Source of the DNA: Blastobasis lacticolella
Taxonomy: Eukaryota; Arthropoda; Insecta; Lepidoptera; Blastobasidae
Assembly (NCBI GenBank): GCA_905147135.1
Contig: LR990041.1
Location: forward strand, 15,313,907-15,377,906
Reading direction: 5' to 3'
Length of the DNA stretch: 64,000 bases
A program made the position numbers and the translations under genes. Positions within the stretch are counted from its first letter, which is position 1. Every line of letters begins with the position of its first letter. The notes beneath the pieces were generated by a model. The model saw nothing but the letters and a program-made list of their open reading frames with translations. It was not told the origin of the DNA and did no database searches. Below are positions 11,901 through 25,600 of the stretch, piece after piece.

Positions 11901-13375
11901 GCCACCAAAACACAGGCGTGTTTGTTTTCCGCTAAACGGAGTCCATTCCATCTAGCTCCGACTTTCCGGGGTGTGACTGTGGAAATTACCGACAACCTAC
12001 AGCTCCTGGGTGTTGAGCTATCAACCAATCTCAACTTTGGACAGTACATGGAATCAATAGCCAAGACTGCTGCAAAAAAACTTGGAATCCTCTCGAAGGT
12101 CAAGCGGTACTTCACTTCAAGGCAGTTGCTTCAATTATATCAAGCACAAGTCCGATCTTGCATGGAGTACTGCTGCCACCTCTGGGATGGATCAGCCAAA
12201 TACCAACTGGCTGCTTTGGATTCGGTGGAAAAACGGGCAAAGAGATTAATTTGTGATCCGCAGTTAATTGAGGCTAAGCTGCAGAGCCTCGAGCATCGGC
12301 GTAGGGTTTCGCGTTTGTCGGTTTTCTACAGGTTGCACTTCGGAGAGTGTGCGAAGCAGTTGCACGACCTCATTCCGCCGGCCCCTTTTCGCCATCGGGA
12401 GACGCGATCCGGGCGAGCGCTTCATCCTTATGTCGTGGATCTTCCAACTATCCGCACGAGCCGCTTTGGCTCGACTTTTATAATGCGTACGGCTAAGGAG
12501 TGGAATGCGTTGCCTGCATGTGTGTTCCCTGATCAATATAATCTGGATGCCTTCAAGGCTAGAGTGAATAGGCTGTTCCTAGACAGGCATGCTCCATCAT
12601 AGACCGCATCGTCACTTACCACCAGGTGAGGTGGCGGTCAAATGCCTGGCTAGTAAAGTAATTAAAAAAAAAAAAACCAAGGCATCCGAATTTTAACGGA
12701 CAGCATGTCGGTCTTGAAGGCATTGGGCAAGAACAGCATAAACTCTGCCCTAATCCTGGAGTACCACCAGGCACTGGAAGATATCTCCCTGACGAACAGG
12801 GTTACGATACAATGGATCAAGGGTCAAAGCAAGCTGGCAAGAAAGGGATCAGGTATGGAAATTGCTGGTCCTCCTCTGTTCCTACCACTCTCTTTTAACA
12901 CACTGCGAGCATGGGTGAGCAAACACACGACGGACCAGCACAATAAGCGTTGGCAAAACACAATAGGATGTAGACAGTTGAAGTTGGTGGTGACCGAACG
13001 ATCACCAAGACTAACTAATAAGCTGCTAGATCTCAAACGGACAGAACTCAGGACAGTAGTTGGTACAATAACAGGACACCACCCCCTGAAAAACTACTGT
13101 TCACGATAGGAGCTACAGACAGCCCTTTATGCAGGGGATGACGTAGACGAGGAAACAGCGGCCCATGTGGTCCTGGAGTGTGAGGGGCTAAAGGACCACA
13201 AGGTAAAAGTCACATTTAGGAACGGGGTCCCTCCGAGAGATCTGCGAGCGTCCGAAGAGACTGCTGGACTTCTGGAGGGAGCTGGGCTGGCTAGATTAGC
13301 ATGCCTTAACTACGTACAAGGGACCAAGTTTGAGTTCAAGTGCGGAAAAACCTAGTAAACACACATATGTTACAA
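9000..13375 (+). mobile_element. R1/I-group LINE with RNase H domain, split by a CR1-like insertion
   Basis: Frame 9056-9920 begins just after the RT YADD region, runs through the RT C-terminus (R-P-F-V-A-Y-G-A-V-T-W-W) and enters an RNase H domain (R-I-Y-T-D-G-S-K). It stops at about 9920. The rest of the RNase H domain (I-L-T-D-S-M-S-V-L-K-A-L) and the C-terminus with a zinc-knuckle-like tail resume at 12675-13355. It is 5' truncated. A frameshift after 12840 and a stop near 13106 break the 3' part. RNase H places it in the I/R1 group rather than CR1. Confidence 0.85.
9921..12672 (+). mobile_element. CR1-like non-LTR retrotransposon, copy 2 (5' UTR to A-tail)
   Basis: Inserted in the RNase H domain of the R1-like LINE. 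A G+C-rich 5' leader (9960-10330) is followed by an AP endonuclease (frame 10559-11236 with G-D-C-N-A-H near 10785 and S-D-H-C-L-V), a broken middle frame (11243-11605), an RT palm without fingers (11605-11830) and a clean C-terminal frame 11829-12602 ending [10 protein letters not shown]. An A-rich tail lies at 12662-12676. The lost RT fingers and the stop at 11234-11236 make it defective, and copy 1 shares these defects. Confidence 0.85.
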
Positions 13376-13399
13376 ATAAATGACTTTGAATTTAGAACT

Positions 13400-13550
13400 T
13401 TGAAAACGCTGCTACCCATTTTCCAGCCTACGGACACTCTTAGTTTGTTTGCCTCGTAATTATTAGTCACCTTATACGACACCCACGAGTGTAAGGGGTT
13501 GGTGTTATTCTACTCTGCCGGACACCACTATGCCCCAGCAATAGAGTACC
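13400..13550 (+). mobile_element. LINE 3'-end repeat, right half
   Basis: Continues the repeat begun at 8820-8930 (AACGCTGCT..ATTTTCCAGCCTACGGA..CGACACCCACGAGTGTAAGG). Same family as 62850-63085. Confidence 0.7.
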
Positions 13551-13695
13551 GCTGAAACAACTTTACCAAAAATGTTTCGGAAGTGTTGCCGGCACTTTTA
13601 CAGCCATATATTGCAGTATAAATGCTGCCCGTTTAGAAGCCCCTTTACCTATACTTTGGCTTTTACACACAGTGAGTTGGGAGAATACACGTTAC

Positions 13696-16600
13696 CTTAA
13701 CGAGCAGAGGCCTGTCGAGCACGAAGAGTCCGAGCGGTGCGACTACAGGCCCGACGGCGCGGGCCGCCTCCAGCTGCCGGCACAGCGTACGCAGCTGCGC
13801 GCGCGCAAGCCCCGCCTCCGCCGCCTCCTCCCCCCGCACGGCCAGCTCGCACATCACATCCATCTCGGAAAGAATCATCATCATTATCATATCAGCCGAA
13901 AAACGCACACTGCTGGGCATAGGCCTCCCCCAGAGATTTCCACAAAGCCCGGTCCCGTGCCTTCCGCATCGAGCTGGTGCCTGCGATCTTTACCACGTCG
14001 TCGATCCACCTTGTCTACCCACGCTACGTCTCCGGAAAGAATCAACCAGGTCGCAAACAAAATCGGTATACTACCTTAGTAATACAACATTAACATTGAC
14101 GACCTGAGTGGTTCAGTGGTCAACATGCTAGTCAGCCACGCAAGAGGTCCCGGGTTCGATTCCCGGCTGGGCAGATATTTAAATGATGAGTTTTAATTTC
14201 TGTTACGGGTCTGGGTGTTCTATGTATAATAAGTATGTATTTAAAAATATATATAAGTAGTATATCAGTTAGCTAGCACCCATAGTACAAGCTTTGCTTA
14301 CTTTGGGGCTAGATAGCGCTGTGTGAATTTGGCCACGATTATTTATTTATTTCTTTAACCAAGAATACCGAAGACCGAGCATAGTGGACTAAGAAGAGTG
14401 AAGGCGGACCCCGGGCCCCTACCATAATGATGATGATGATGATCTTAAATTGACAGTGACCATAACCACTATCCAAAGAGACTTTTGCTAAATAATGCAT
14501 CACAACCAAGATGGTACGACTCCACAGATAGAACAGTACCGCTACGAAATATAATTACCTCTTCCTCGATCACGTGTCCCGGGTGTACCATAAGCACTAT
14601 GCTAACGAGGCACAGGACAAAATATGCATAGTCTTGATTCCGTATTAAGCACTTGGTGGATACTGTTAGGAAGAAAGGTATAGCATTACTGAGCGCCATA
14701 ATAGGACATTGAAAATGATCGATCCATGATCCACTTAGTGACAACAGACAGCCTTGATAGTGAACTATCGCCCATAACGTCTATGAGTCGTAGGTTTTAC
14801 AACAATATAAAAAAAGCTAAATCGCAGGTGCGTTGTCTCTGTAAGGACTAAGACCAAATAGCTCATGCCTGCAATTACTCTGACTTCCTTATCCTGAAAA
14901 CAGGAACACAACAATATAAATATAAACAATACAAGCATTGTTGCTTGGTAGCAGTAATAGATAACGCGGTGGTACTCACCCAGACGGACTCCTCAGACTT
15001 GAGAGAGTCCTACCGCCTGATAAATTTTAGAATTGCCATAGATTGGCAACGTTAACAGCGGCAATGGCCACGCGTTCAGCTTGACTGTAACCATACTAAC
15101 GTAAAGCAAAGATAATGATGTAAGACGTGAACATCAGGTGGAATACACGATGGCACATCAACACTGCCAAGAGAGCCCCATGTCGCAGCCCCATGTGATG
15201 CGCGAGGTCGCGGCCTGCCGTCCACGACATCGATAGCCGTGGAATTGCGTTAACGTCTTCCGCTGAAACGGATGATGGGTCTGCAATTTCAAAACAGAGT
15301 AAAATAGATAGGGTTATAGAAGTGGCATTTGCCTACAAGTAAAATACCAGGTATTTCCGGTACAATAGAAAAAATAAAATCACGGTGAATGAATGAATGA
15401 ATATTTCTTTCTTAATATACGAAAACTCATTTCGAGTATCAGGACTCATATATTGTTAGTAATACCTTAAAATGAGGTTAGTGACAATTGTATTATACCT
15501 AATAATGTCTTAATTAAATATGCCACATGTAAAACGATATAGGTACCTAATTACGCTTCTGGTCAAAATACTTCTTTGTTAATACGGTGGTTTTAGGCCG
15601 GTTGAATACGAACCTCAGTTCATTTTCAATCTAAACTTCCTAAAACTGTATTAAAATTGCATCCAAAATTCGTGGTTTCGAAAATAACGTTAATGTTTAT
15701 TTAACATATAAACTTCTTCTTCTACAAATAATATTCCGAAGTAAAACTTCAAGTCTTCAATTTAAAAACTTACCGTTTTCAATTTTGCAAACAACGACTT
15801 CGAACTTCCTGTTTACATCCACGATGATATTGTTAACTGTCATGGCTATCCACAATAACTGTATCTCTAATATGGGCACGAAAATCAAAGATATGATGCC
15901 AAATGATATGTGGCCGCCTACATCTGTAACAGAAAGGATTATAATATCCATTAATTGATATTGTAAATGTAACGTCTGCTTTGCAGCGGCTAATCAACAC
16001 TGTTTATTCCATTTTCTCTTCACTATATTTAACTTTGGACTATGACATGGGATCGTTAAAGAACTTGAGTTGCCCGCTTTAGAACATGCGGGCAACGCAT
16101 TGGTAAACTCACCTGGAGTTGCTGATGTCCATAGGCGGCGGTGACCACTTTCGATCAGGTAGCCCGCTTGCCTGTTTGTCTGCCGTATTACATAAAAAAC
16201 ACACACACGCCGGCCGAACTAACGAATGAGTCTCCAAGACTTACGTTTTCCTATTTGGACGGATTAGCAAATTCATTGGAGTTTGCTCGTTCGTTGGTGT
16301 CTGCCGGTGGCGATTCGAAGCGTGTCGGTAATATCAGCAATCGACAAAACGTAGTTTGGACGGATGCCGAACCCATTCGTTGGCGTTCGTTGGGCCGATG
16401 TGCTTAAGAGCTTAAGCGGAAAGGCTGCGTCCAAAAGCCTAATGCGTTCGAAAAACTATCGCCATCACACTGTCGCCCGTTTGCAACCCCGAATACTAAT
16501 GAAAGGGGCAACTACGCCTCGGACGCATTATAACTAAGTATGTAAAACCTGGAAAATTCAGGTTTTGTTATCAACGAATTTTAGTTATTTATTTCAACAT

Positions 16601-19600
16601 ACCTGTTGTGCCCATAAGAATAAAATAATCGATGTCTTGCTTTTTGGAATAACATTGTAAGTTTTGTGTAATTGAAGTGAAAATGTAGCGCTCAAACCCT
16701 GTCCTTTTTGCAGTATTTGATGGATCATAACTTCTATTCAAGATAACATAACTAAAAAAACTAAACGTACAGACATGCTAATGGCCAATAACTACTCTGT
16801 GTATGAAAATCATGACTCTAGTGTTAAAATCCAGAAAGGAAAACGGGGACTACGAAACCTCGATTTTGTATGGAAAAACTAGGTACAGCCCTTCCTCTTA
16901 AAGTTTACCACCACCTTATCTGCTATAGTTCGTGTCAAATGGATAACGGATATGTCGTACTGGCATTATTTTATGACAAATTTATGTTCTACAACAATAG
17001 ACGTAGTTTTAACACATTAAATTTTTTATGCATTTTCTAACTCATAATACGTAATTCAATTTTAGAACAGAGGTAACCTAAAAAGTAAGAAGTTTCTGTA
17101 AATATCCGCTCATGGCTGGAAACAAACACCAAATTCTAAATTAAGGAATTCCTGTCTCCTGCAATACCGCTCATTCTGGTGCAGGAGTCAGGAAATCCGC
17201 CCTAATATGCACAACTGCAATGTATTTTAATATATATCTTGAGATCTAGAACTTGAGTTACTCACCTATTTTCTGTGAACCGATCGACTGGAACATTTGA
17301 AAGCAAAAGTATAAAATACTTGCTATCAAATACATTAAAGTGCATATTTTCCATATTTTCCATTGAGATCTCGCAACGCCATTACTGCCTTCGTGCATAT
17401 TCCTCCTTATCTAAAAATAAACTTTTTAATGAAATCATTGTACAGACCTCAGGAGCGTCAGTGGCCTAGTGGTTAAGGTATTCGACTCGTAAACGAGAGG
17501 TACCGGGTTCGAACCTTAGCGTCGCCGTGTACCAATGTTTTTTTAGTTGAACACTAAACGATGCAGTAACGGTAATGAAACCTGCACATTCAGGCGACTG
17601 AATATGTAACAATTATCAAATCTGATCAGGAGCTTTTATTTTCTTATTTCAGCCGATTTTTCGAATTGTTACCGAGCGCTGGATTCCGCAAGGCGAGTCA
17701 CTTGTATCACCGTAAAGTTTCGATCACGAGTTTGCTATGCAAGAGCCATGAATGTACCAGGAGCCAGGATTTGGTTCACTCATTTATGTGTGTGTTAGTC
17801 ATAAAGATAGAAGTGTGAGTACGTCACTCACAATTGGTTTCGAAGGCCAAAATTCTCTATACATGATACGAAAAATGCTGTACGCGATCGATTCGGGGAT
17901 ACCGCGATTTAGTAACGTAAGCCCCTATCTAGGTCAGATGGCAGGTCGTCCACTGTAATTAGGTCTGACCAACCTGATCTGCCAAATTCTGGATCAGAGT
18001 CGAGGCGAATCCCAGGCTTTCGCGCGCGAGTACACAACCGGGGCCATAACGGGGGGTTTAATTGGTTTTTTTATATTAGTGGGTGCTTTTGAGTTATTTA
18101 TTGATGTGTTTAGGAAATTGATTGTGCTTTTTCCATTATGCTCGATTGCCGTCGTCATTCTACCGGTTAATGTCGTCTTCTAGAGTCTGCTTTCCTACTA
18201 ATTCCATTTTTTTATATTGAAACACACTTTCTGCGAACTTCGATGAGGTTACCTTATCGACTTGGTGCAAGCTCGCCACATGGAAGCGGGACCGCCCATG
18301 CGCACCGAATAATGCCACATTCACAATGAGGACCGTGATGATTAAATTCAAGATTTTCAGCAAGTCGCGAGGGTTATAGTTGCTTCCTGATGTGACAGCA
18401 TCTTTCAACGCCATGATTACGTAAGTATCTAGAACCATGTCATATGAGTTAATTAAATACCTACGAGTACACTTAATATGATAAAAAAATATATAAATAA
18501 TATTTAGTGAGTAGTAAATAGGCATAGCATTCATTAAATATAAGCTGTGTACCCTTTCATTAGCAATTATTATTAAGAATGGTGTACAACTAATCGGACC
18601 ATCTTTTATTCTACAACTCCGGTCTCTACATGGCAATCCTGCCAGGATAATAAAATAAAAATTTTATTCATTAAGTCTTATGGGATACATTTACATTAAA
18701 TTTTAACGTCTAGAATAATATGTTTAAAAGGTAATTATTAATAACTAAATTGCCTGAACTAGGATACCCTGTGTTTCAGGCGAAAAATTGAAAGTCGAAA
18801 AAGTACAAAAGGCGAAAATTTAACATGAAACAATTACTAATTATACAGAGGTAATAATAAATAAAAAAGAATAAAAGTATATAATTATAATATAATCGAT
18901 ATTTTATACTAAATTAGCCTAGAACTAACAGTAATTTCTCTGTTTCTTCATATGACATCTTTTGAAGAGCTTCTTGAACAATTTTCTTACAACTACTGTA
19001 ACATTTACAATACAGAAGTAATTTTCTATTTAATCTGTTGTAGAGAAGCGGTCCAAGGAACATGTAAAACCTTGATGAGAACATATGTTTTGTTGCATTT
19101 TGAGGGCAAACAATAATAATATCATTCCGTCTTTTTTTAATAAATTCCGTGCTATATGGAAGGGCTGAGTGTTGTCTTAGTATCGTGTTTAATTTTAACA
19201 ATTGTCTTACAGTTAATACATTACAAGATTTATACCACAACACCGTTGGATAGAGGAAGGGACGAAAAGTAGAAACCTTTAGAACGGCTCTCTGGGCTCT
19301 TTCAATATTTATTATCAACGTTTTACCTACCCCACCCCACGACGTAATGCAGTAGGTTAATATTGATTGGCAAAGTGAGAAATAAACCTGTTTTAAAAGC
19401 TTAAAGTTGGAAATAGATCGCAGTTTTTTTAAAACATATATTAATTTCCGGATTCTGGCGCAGAGTGCTTCAATATGTCATTTAAATGTTAGATTTTCGT
19501 CAATTATTACACCCAAATATTTAATTTTATTTGTTCTTGCTATTTCAGTAGGTACATTTACACTCGTTGGTCATAAGGTCATACATGGGCATACAGCTTC

Positions 19601-22600
19601 GGAATTGTTTGATCAGGATTGGATTAACGCATGGAAAACTTAATATATTTGGTCTTTTCTAAATTTAATGTTAGTAGATGTTGCTGTAGCCAGTTATTTA
19701 CAACATTAAAACCCCTCTGTGCATATTCGTAGGCTTCCTCTTTTGAACTTGCTGAGAAAAGGAGAGCGGTATCATCAGCGTAAGATATGATTGTGCCCTT
19801 GTCTAAATGAAGGTTGCAGAGGTCGTTTATATAAATTAAAAATAGAGTAGGACCCAAGATACTTCCTTGGGAAACTCCGTAACTAGTATTTTTCTGATCA
19901 GCACTGACTAAATTGTCTATTTTAACACATTGCGTGCGCTCATCTAGGTAGCTAGCAAAAAGTTTAAGCTGAGTACCTCTAATTCCCAAAAATTCAAGCG
20001 TATGCAAAAGAATAGGGACGTACACTGTGTCAAATGCTTTGGAAAGGTCAATAAATACTCCCACAGGATGATGACCTTTATCAATTTCAAATGCTAAGTA
20101 GTCTGTTAAATGGTGCACAGCATCGGCAGTTGACAATTTGGATCTGAAACCAAATTGCCTTTTCGATAAGATTGATTTGTTTTCTAGGTACTGCACTAGC
20201 CTGCTATTTATCATTTTCTCTAATATTTTTGAAATAGCGGGCAATAGAGAAATTGGCCTATAGTTTGAAACTTCATCTTTCCTTCCAGCTTTACAAGAAA
20301 CAGGAACAGCTTTTTTCAGACATTTAGGAAGAATGCTTTCAGCCAAACATTGTTGAAAAATATGGGTTAGAGGTGGAATTAGTATGTATTTGTATTTCTA
20401 TAGTATTTTGTTAGATATGCCATCCCACTCTACTGCACAGTCATCTTTCATGCTCATGATGATACTTTCTACCTCCTTGGTGTCAGTATCCAGCAGCACA
20501 AATGAGTTTGAAGAGGTGTTACAAGTAGGCGGAGTATTAATCGGGGTATGAAATGTCCTCTTCTGCATTTGTTCTGCTGAGGATTTTACGTTCACAAAAT
20601 AACTATTAACAGTGTTTGTAGATGCCATGTGGTACGACTGCGCCTGCAGTAAACCTGAAGACTCATGTTGTTTTGACGTGTATGTAACTTTTTTAATGTA
20701 CTTCCAAATAATTTTACTATTTGTTCCGGCTTTGTCTAATTCACTTTTATCGTAACTATTTTTAACTTTTTACAAAATATTATAACGAAAATTCCGATAC
20801 CTTTTGTATAACAGTTTTAAAGTTAAGTTATGCGGATTTGATTTTGCCTTACTGTGCAATTTATCTCTGTGTTTCATACAGCGGATGACACCTGGCGTGA
20901 TCCAAGGTTTTATATTGTAATTTTTGTTGCTCGATTTTACATAGCTTGTACTATTCTGAAAAGCTTGCTGTACTTATTAAGTAGTATTGGTTTTTATTAA
21001 GTAAGACATACTACTATTCGCGTCAGCAGAAATATAAACTGGGCTAAAGTCAATATTACATCAATCGTTTTCAAGTTTATTTTCATTTAACTTGGCGAAT
21101 GTTTTTGTTTGACATACTTTGGTGTCTTAAGATTTAAGGTTAGTAGTACAGCATTATGATCGGTTATTGTGGAGTTAGTCATTAGTACAAATGATTGAAG
21201 ATTCGATTTAGGCATGATCCTCCTCGAGACACCTCCCCCGCGGTCGGGCGCACTGGGCGCGGGACCGGCGTAGGGCGGCTTCCAGGCGCGAACTTTAGGG
21301 TTGGGGCTGCCACTGGCGTGGCAGAAGCGTCGCCGGAGCCTGCAGGCGTCAACCTCGTGAGAGGGACCTCCTGCGGCTGCCGGGGGTCTCGTCCGGAGGT
21401 GAGGGCCGCGGGACATAGTCGCTCAACGGCCCCCGCGTTGCTGCCCAATTGCGGCTAACGCTCGGGGCCCGGCGCAGTTAGATCCGTCGACCCGTAGGGA
21501 CGGAAATGCAGCGCCGGGCAGTCGATCCGGTGGGGTTGGCCGCCGGGCGCAGTGCGCGCGCCGGCGGCGGGCGTCAGTCAGGTGGGGTGCCGCGAGCGGT
21601 GCTCAGCGGCCGTAGAGTCCGGTGGGGGTGGGGTGCAGGGTCTCAACCCGAAGGGAGTCCTCCTGCACCCGATGTCACATCAGGGAGGGTGTCGTGTCCG
21701 GTGTGGCGTCGCCGTTGACGGCGATGAGTCGACGGCGACGCGGCGTCAAGTTGTGGCCGCGCGGCGGCTACGCGATTCGCGGTACGCGGGTGCGCGTGCG
21801 CGGCTCGGCGGGGTGTAGGGCGCTTCTCAGCGCGGCGTCGTCGGTGGGGGACCGCCACTTCAACGGGCTCTCATTGGAGAGCCCGGAGTGACGGTCGGGG
21901 TGCGGACGGTCTCGCGCCTAGAGACTGCGTCCGCTGGTCTGGATCGGTGGATTCGGCGATCGGGAGATACGTCGCGCCCGCACAGCCCGAATCCAGCCCG
22001 GCGTTGGCTGGATGGCGGCGGCGGCCCCGTCGGCGGGGTTAGACGACGGCGGGGCGCATGTGCCGCGACACAACATCATGTTGTGCGCGGCACATTGTTG
22101 TGGGCTCGTGTGCGGCTCGTCGGCTCGGCGGGCGGAGGGAACAGGCGCGGTGGTGCTCGACCTCACGGCGGTGCGGCGCTCGACGTCTGCTAGCGGCGCG
22201 GCGTAGGCTGATCCGTTATGGATGCCAAATAACTGATAAACTACTTAAATACTTTTAAATACATACCCATTTACATATAACACCCGGACCCGTAACAGAA
22301 ATTAAAATTCATCATTTCAATTTCTGCTCGGCCGGGAATCGAACCCGGGACCAGGCAGGGTGGCATGTTAACCAACTGAACCACTCAGGTCGTCAAAATA
22401 ATCAAAAAGTTCGGTATTTCTGCTAGGTATAGTAAGTTTATATGATAATATATATCATCCACTTCCGGTGCCTAAGCGTAGATACCTAGTCTTGATGACG
22501 ATAACTTAATTCACCTGGGTCTATTCACGTAGGAGCATTAAACATTAATTGATTTAAAATGGCGTTGGGATTTTGGGGAACCGTGGCTTTGGCAGTGGAG

Positions 22601-25600
22601 GGGCAATGTCCAAATCCCTGCAAAGGGGCAAATGTGCTTGTTTGCTGTCAGATGGCCACGCATAGGCGATACCCCTGGTGTTGCAAATATCTGCATGTAG
22701 GTAATTCGTCAAATTATATTAAATTCGAAACCAAAACCGACTCACGCTTGACCGGATTTTAGATTTTTTTAACCCCCGACGAAAAACAAGGGGTGTCAAT
22801 ATGCAATAAAGTGTAGGTATAATATATACATATCGGTAGCAATAGAGAAAGCAACGGCTAGCACAAGCGACTTCTTGCAGGCAACCTTTTAATTGCGTCA
22901 CATATAGTAGGTATCTAACATTCTTTCAATACGATAAGACTGTATATCAGATATTTTGAGTAAGCGTCTCTAAAACTGAATCTTTTATCGTGTATACTTT
23001 ATTTGGTGTATGCTATTAGTACTAACTACTAACCGTAGAGCACGGCTATGGCATAGCCCAGACAGGCCCAGGCCAGGCTGGGGGCGGCGCGCAGGCTCCC
23101 GTTCTGGCGCTGCAGCCCCACCGGCGCAAGGCCTAGCAGCCGCACCACGCACGTCGCCAACCACACCGCGAAAGGCAAAGGACACCAGAGGCTCATCCGG
23201 GTCTTGTTCATGTAAAGACTGGTATCAGCTAAAACATATATATAAATGGTGGAACAGAGGTTCTTTGTTGTTGTTGTTTCAATTTGCGTATCTAGGGCAT
23301 TTTTCTAGAGTGGGCCTGGCCCCTGAGATGGCCGATGAAGCCAAGTCGATCGATCGCCAATGTACAGTCATTGAGCCAGGCGTGGTTTCAGGATTTGGTT
23401 GGGGGCGTTGGGAGGGGGGGGGGGCAAAAGTCAACCTGTATTGTTGGGAGTCAGTGTTTCGAAGCCGATCTAAGTCAATATGTAATGTGTTTGTGGTGCT
23501 ATTGTGTGTAAATAAATGTTTTCTATTCTATTCTATTCAAAATTATAGGTACTCTCTACTCAACGTGAGGGCGCGCTGAGTGAAAAAAATTTGCCGTTGT
23601 AGTAGGGTGAACGAGCGGATAAACAAGTGAGCGGAGCGAGCTCGGATATTTTAGGTTTTAAAACCTGAGGGAAAACAACGAATGTGTGAGCGAGCTGAGC
23701 AAGCTCGAAATTTTCGACATTTTGGATCTTAAAAGCTGCGGTGATCAATGAATGAGCGACCGGAGCGAGCTCGACATTTTTTACGTTTGAGATCGGGCGG
23801 AGTGAGCTTGTAATTTGTGATATTTTGGGTTACCCATAAATCAATAAGCGAGTGGAGCGAGCTGGCAATTTTAAAAATGTTTAGTCTTAACAGCAATGGG
23901 TGATCCTCACAATAGTAATTTAAGGAAATTAATTAATGAGTGAACGCAACGAGCTAGGTAAATGATAAGAAAAATATTTGAAAAAACTTGAAATTTTTTT
24001 CATTTTAAGTCGTAAAAGCTGGTGTGATCAATGCATTTTTAGCATTTTAATTTTGTAATTTGCTTAGGTGATGATGTGTGATGCTGATTGTAATAAAAGA
24101 CAATAAAAGTAATATAAGTTATTGAATGAGCAATCGGAGCGCGCACAAAACTTTTAACATTATGGTGTTTATAAGCTGGGGTAATTGTTAAAATGAATAT
24201 TTGAGCGAGCGCAGCGAGCTCGGAAGTTTTGGTTTTGAAAGATTGGTAATAGTGTGAAAAACCTGAAGCAAATGAATGAGCGAGAGACGCGAGGTAGTAA
24301 TTTTTGTCATTTTATTATAAAAGCCGTGGGCGATTGTGAGTCAGAATCGAGGCTCAGGGCAAATATTATTGGAGGCAGCATACGACACTTTGTGCCGTTC
24401 GCTGCAGAGACTGCGCGGGGGCCCGCTGTGCTCGAATCAGCATAAAAAACCTGTATCAGGAGTTGGGGCGTCGGTTAAGGCGTAGGGTCCCACGATCTGG
24501 ACATTTTTTGGGTCAACAAATATCACTCGCCGTCGATCGGGGGAACATTTGACTGTACCTATTATTCACTAGTGGACTGAAAAAATTAATCTTAAGTTTG
24601 TTACCCGACTTTTGGAAATATAACTCAATCTAGCTTTGATTGTAATTTAATTTCATTGTAATGAAATTTGGTTGTCATTTGAAAGGGCTAAGTGCCCTTC
24701 TTTCAGAATTCGACTTTTTGTTTAAAATAATGTGATACAAGCTGAAAAGATAAAAAGTCAGGCAACCAATCTAGAGTCGAGGTTTTAGTTCACCACTAGA
24801 AATACAATATATACCTACCTACACTCCTTTGCAAAAAAAAAGTTTTTGGATTCCTTGGTTGCATTTCATTGAAATTATGTTTGGGTGAAGTTTTTTATGT
24901 GTCCAGCCCGGAATTTCGTATCGGTACCTGGTATCGGTATCCTGGGGTGGGCACGGCTCCCCCCCCCCCCCTCCTACGCCTATGGTTGTTTCATTGGCCG
25001 TATTTCAATCAATTAATTTCAATTTAAATAACCCTATTTCAATTTCTGTTACGGTCTGGGTGTTCTATGTAAAATAAGTAGGAATGTATTTAAAAGCATT
25101 TAAATCCTAGATATCCCCTTGGTACAAGCAATGTTTAGTTTGGGGCTATGGCGCTTTGTGTATTTGTCTACGATTATATATTATTATTATGAAAATAGAG
25201 CACCGCGAACTGAACAAGCCATCAATCAATAAGATCCATCAAATGAGATGGCTAAAAATATATGAATCCTTTCCCAAACCTCTTCTGGAATCGACAACAA
25301 CACTGGAAGTTCCTGGTTACGTCGAGAAGCTTCTGGAATAATAATTCTGCCCTACCACATCAGGATGCCACTTTCAATTGAAAGCTCATCACGCTTTCTA
25401 TGACAATGCTTTACTTCTTCATCGACCAATAAATCCCATCCAGTCTTCATATAGCGCAAAACTTTGGAAAGGACGGGGTCTTTAGATGTTTGGCTTCGAA
25501 GTCGAGGCAGAGACGTTTTTACTCATATTAAGTTCCCCGCAGAAATCACGTTGAAAATTTATTTACTTAATATTTTTCACTCTCAACGAGAGTGTTGAAA

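Noticed and set aside
17457..17528. A functional tRNA gene
   Set aside because: A and B boxes are present, but the sequence continues into a SINE-2 body shared by other copies, and the anticodon arm is not convincing.
18429..18636. Upstream part of the 158-codon minus-strand frame as receptor coding sequence
   Set aside because: Only 18253-18428 has matching splice sites and phase; the rest is intron.
21195..22258. Several overlapping open frames in the G+C-rich island as genes
   Set aside because: Open in all frames through composition only; no domain, no consistent splice sites.
22559..22762. Cys-containing 67-codon frame as a small secreted protein
   Set aside because: No signal peptide or splice support; looks like repeat DNA.
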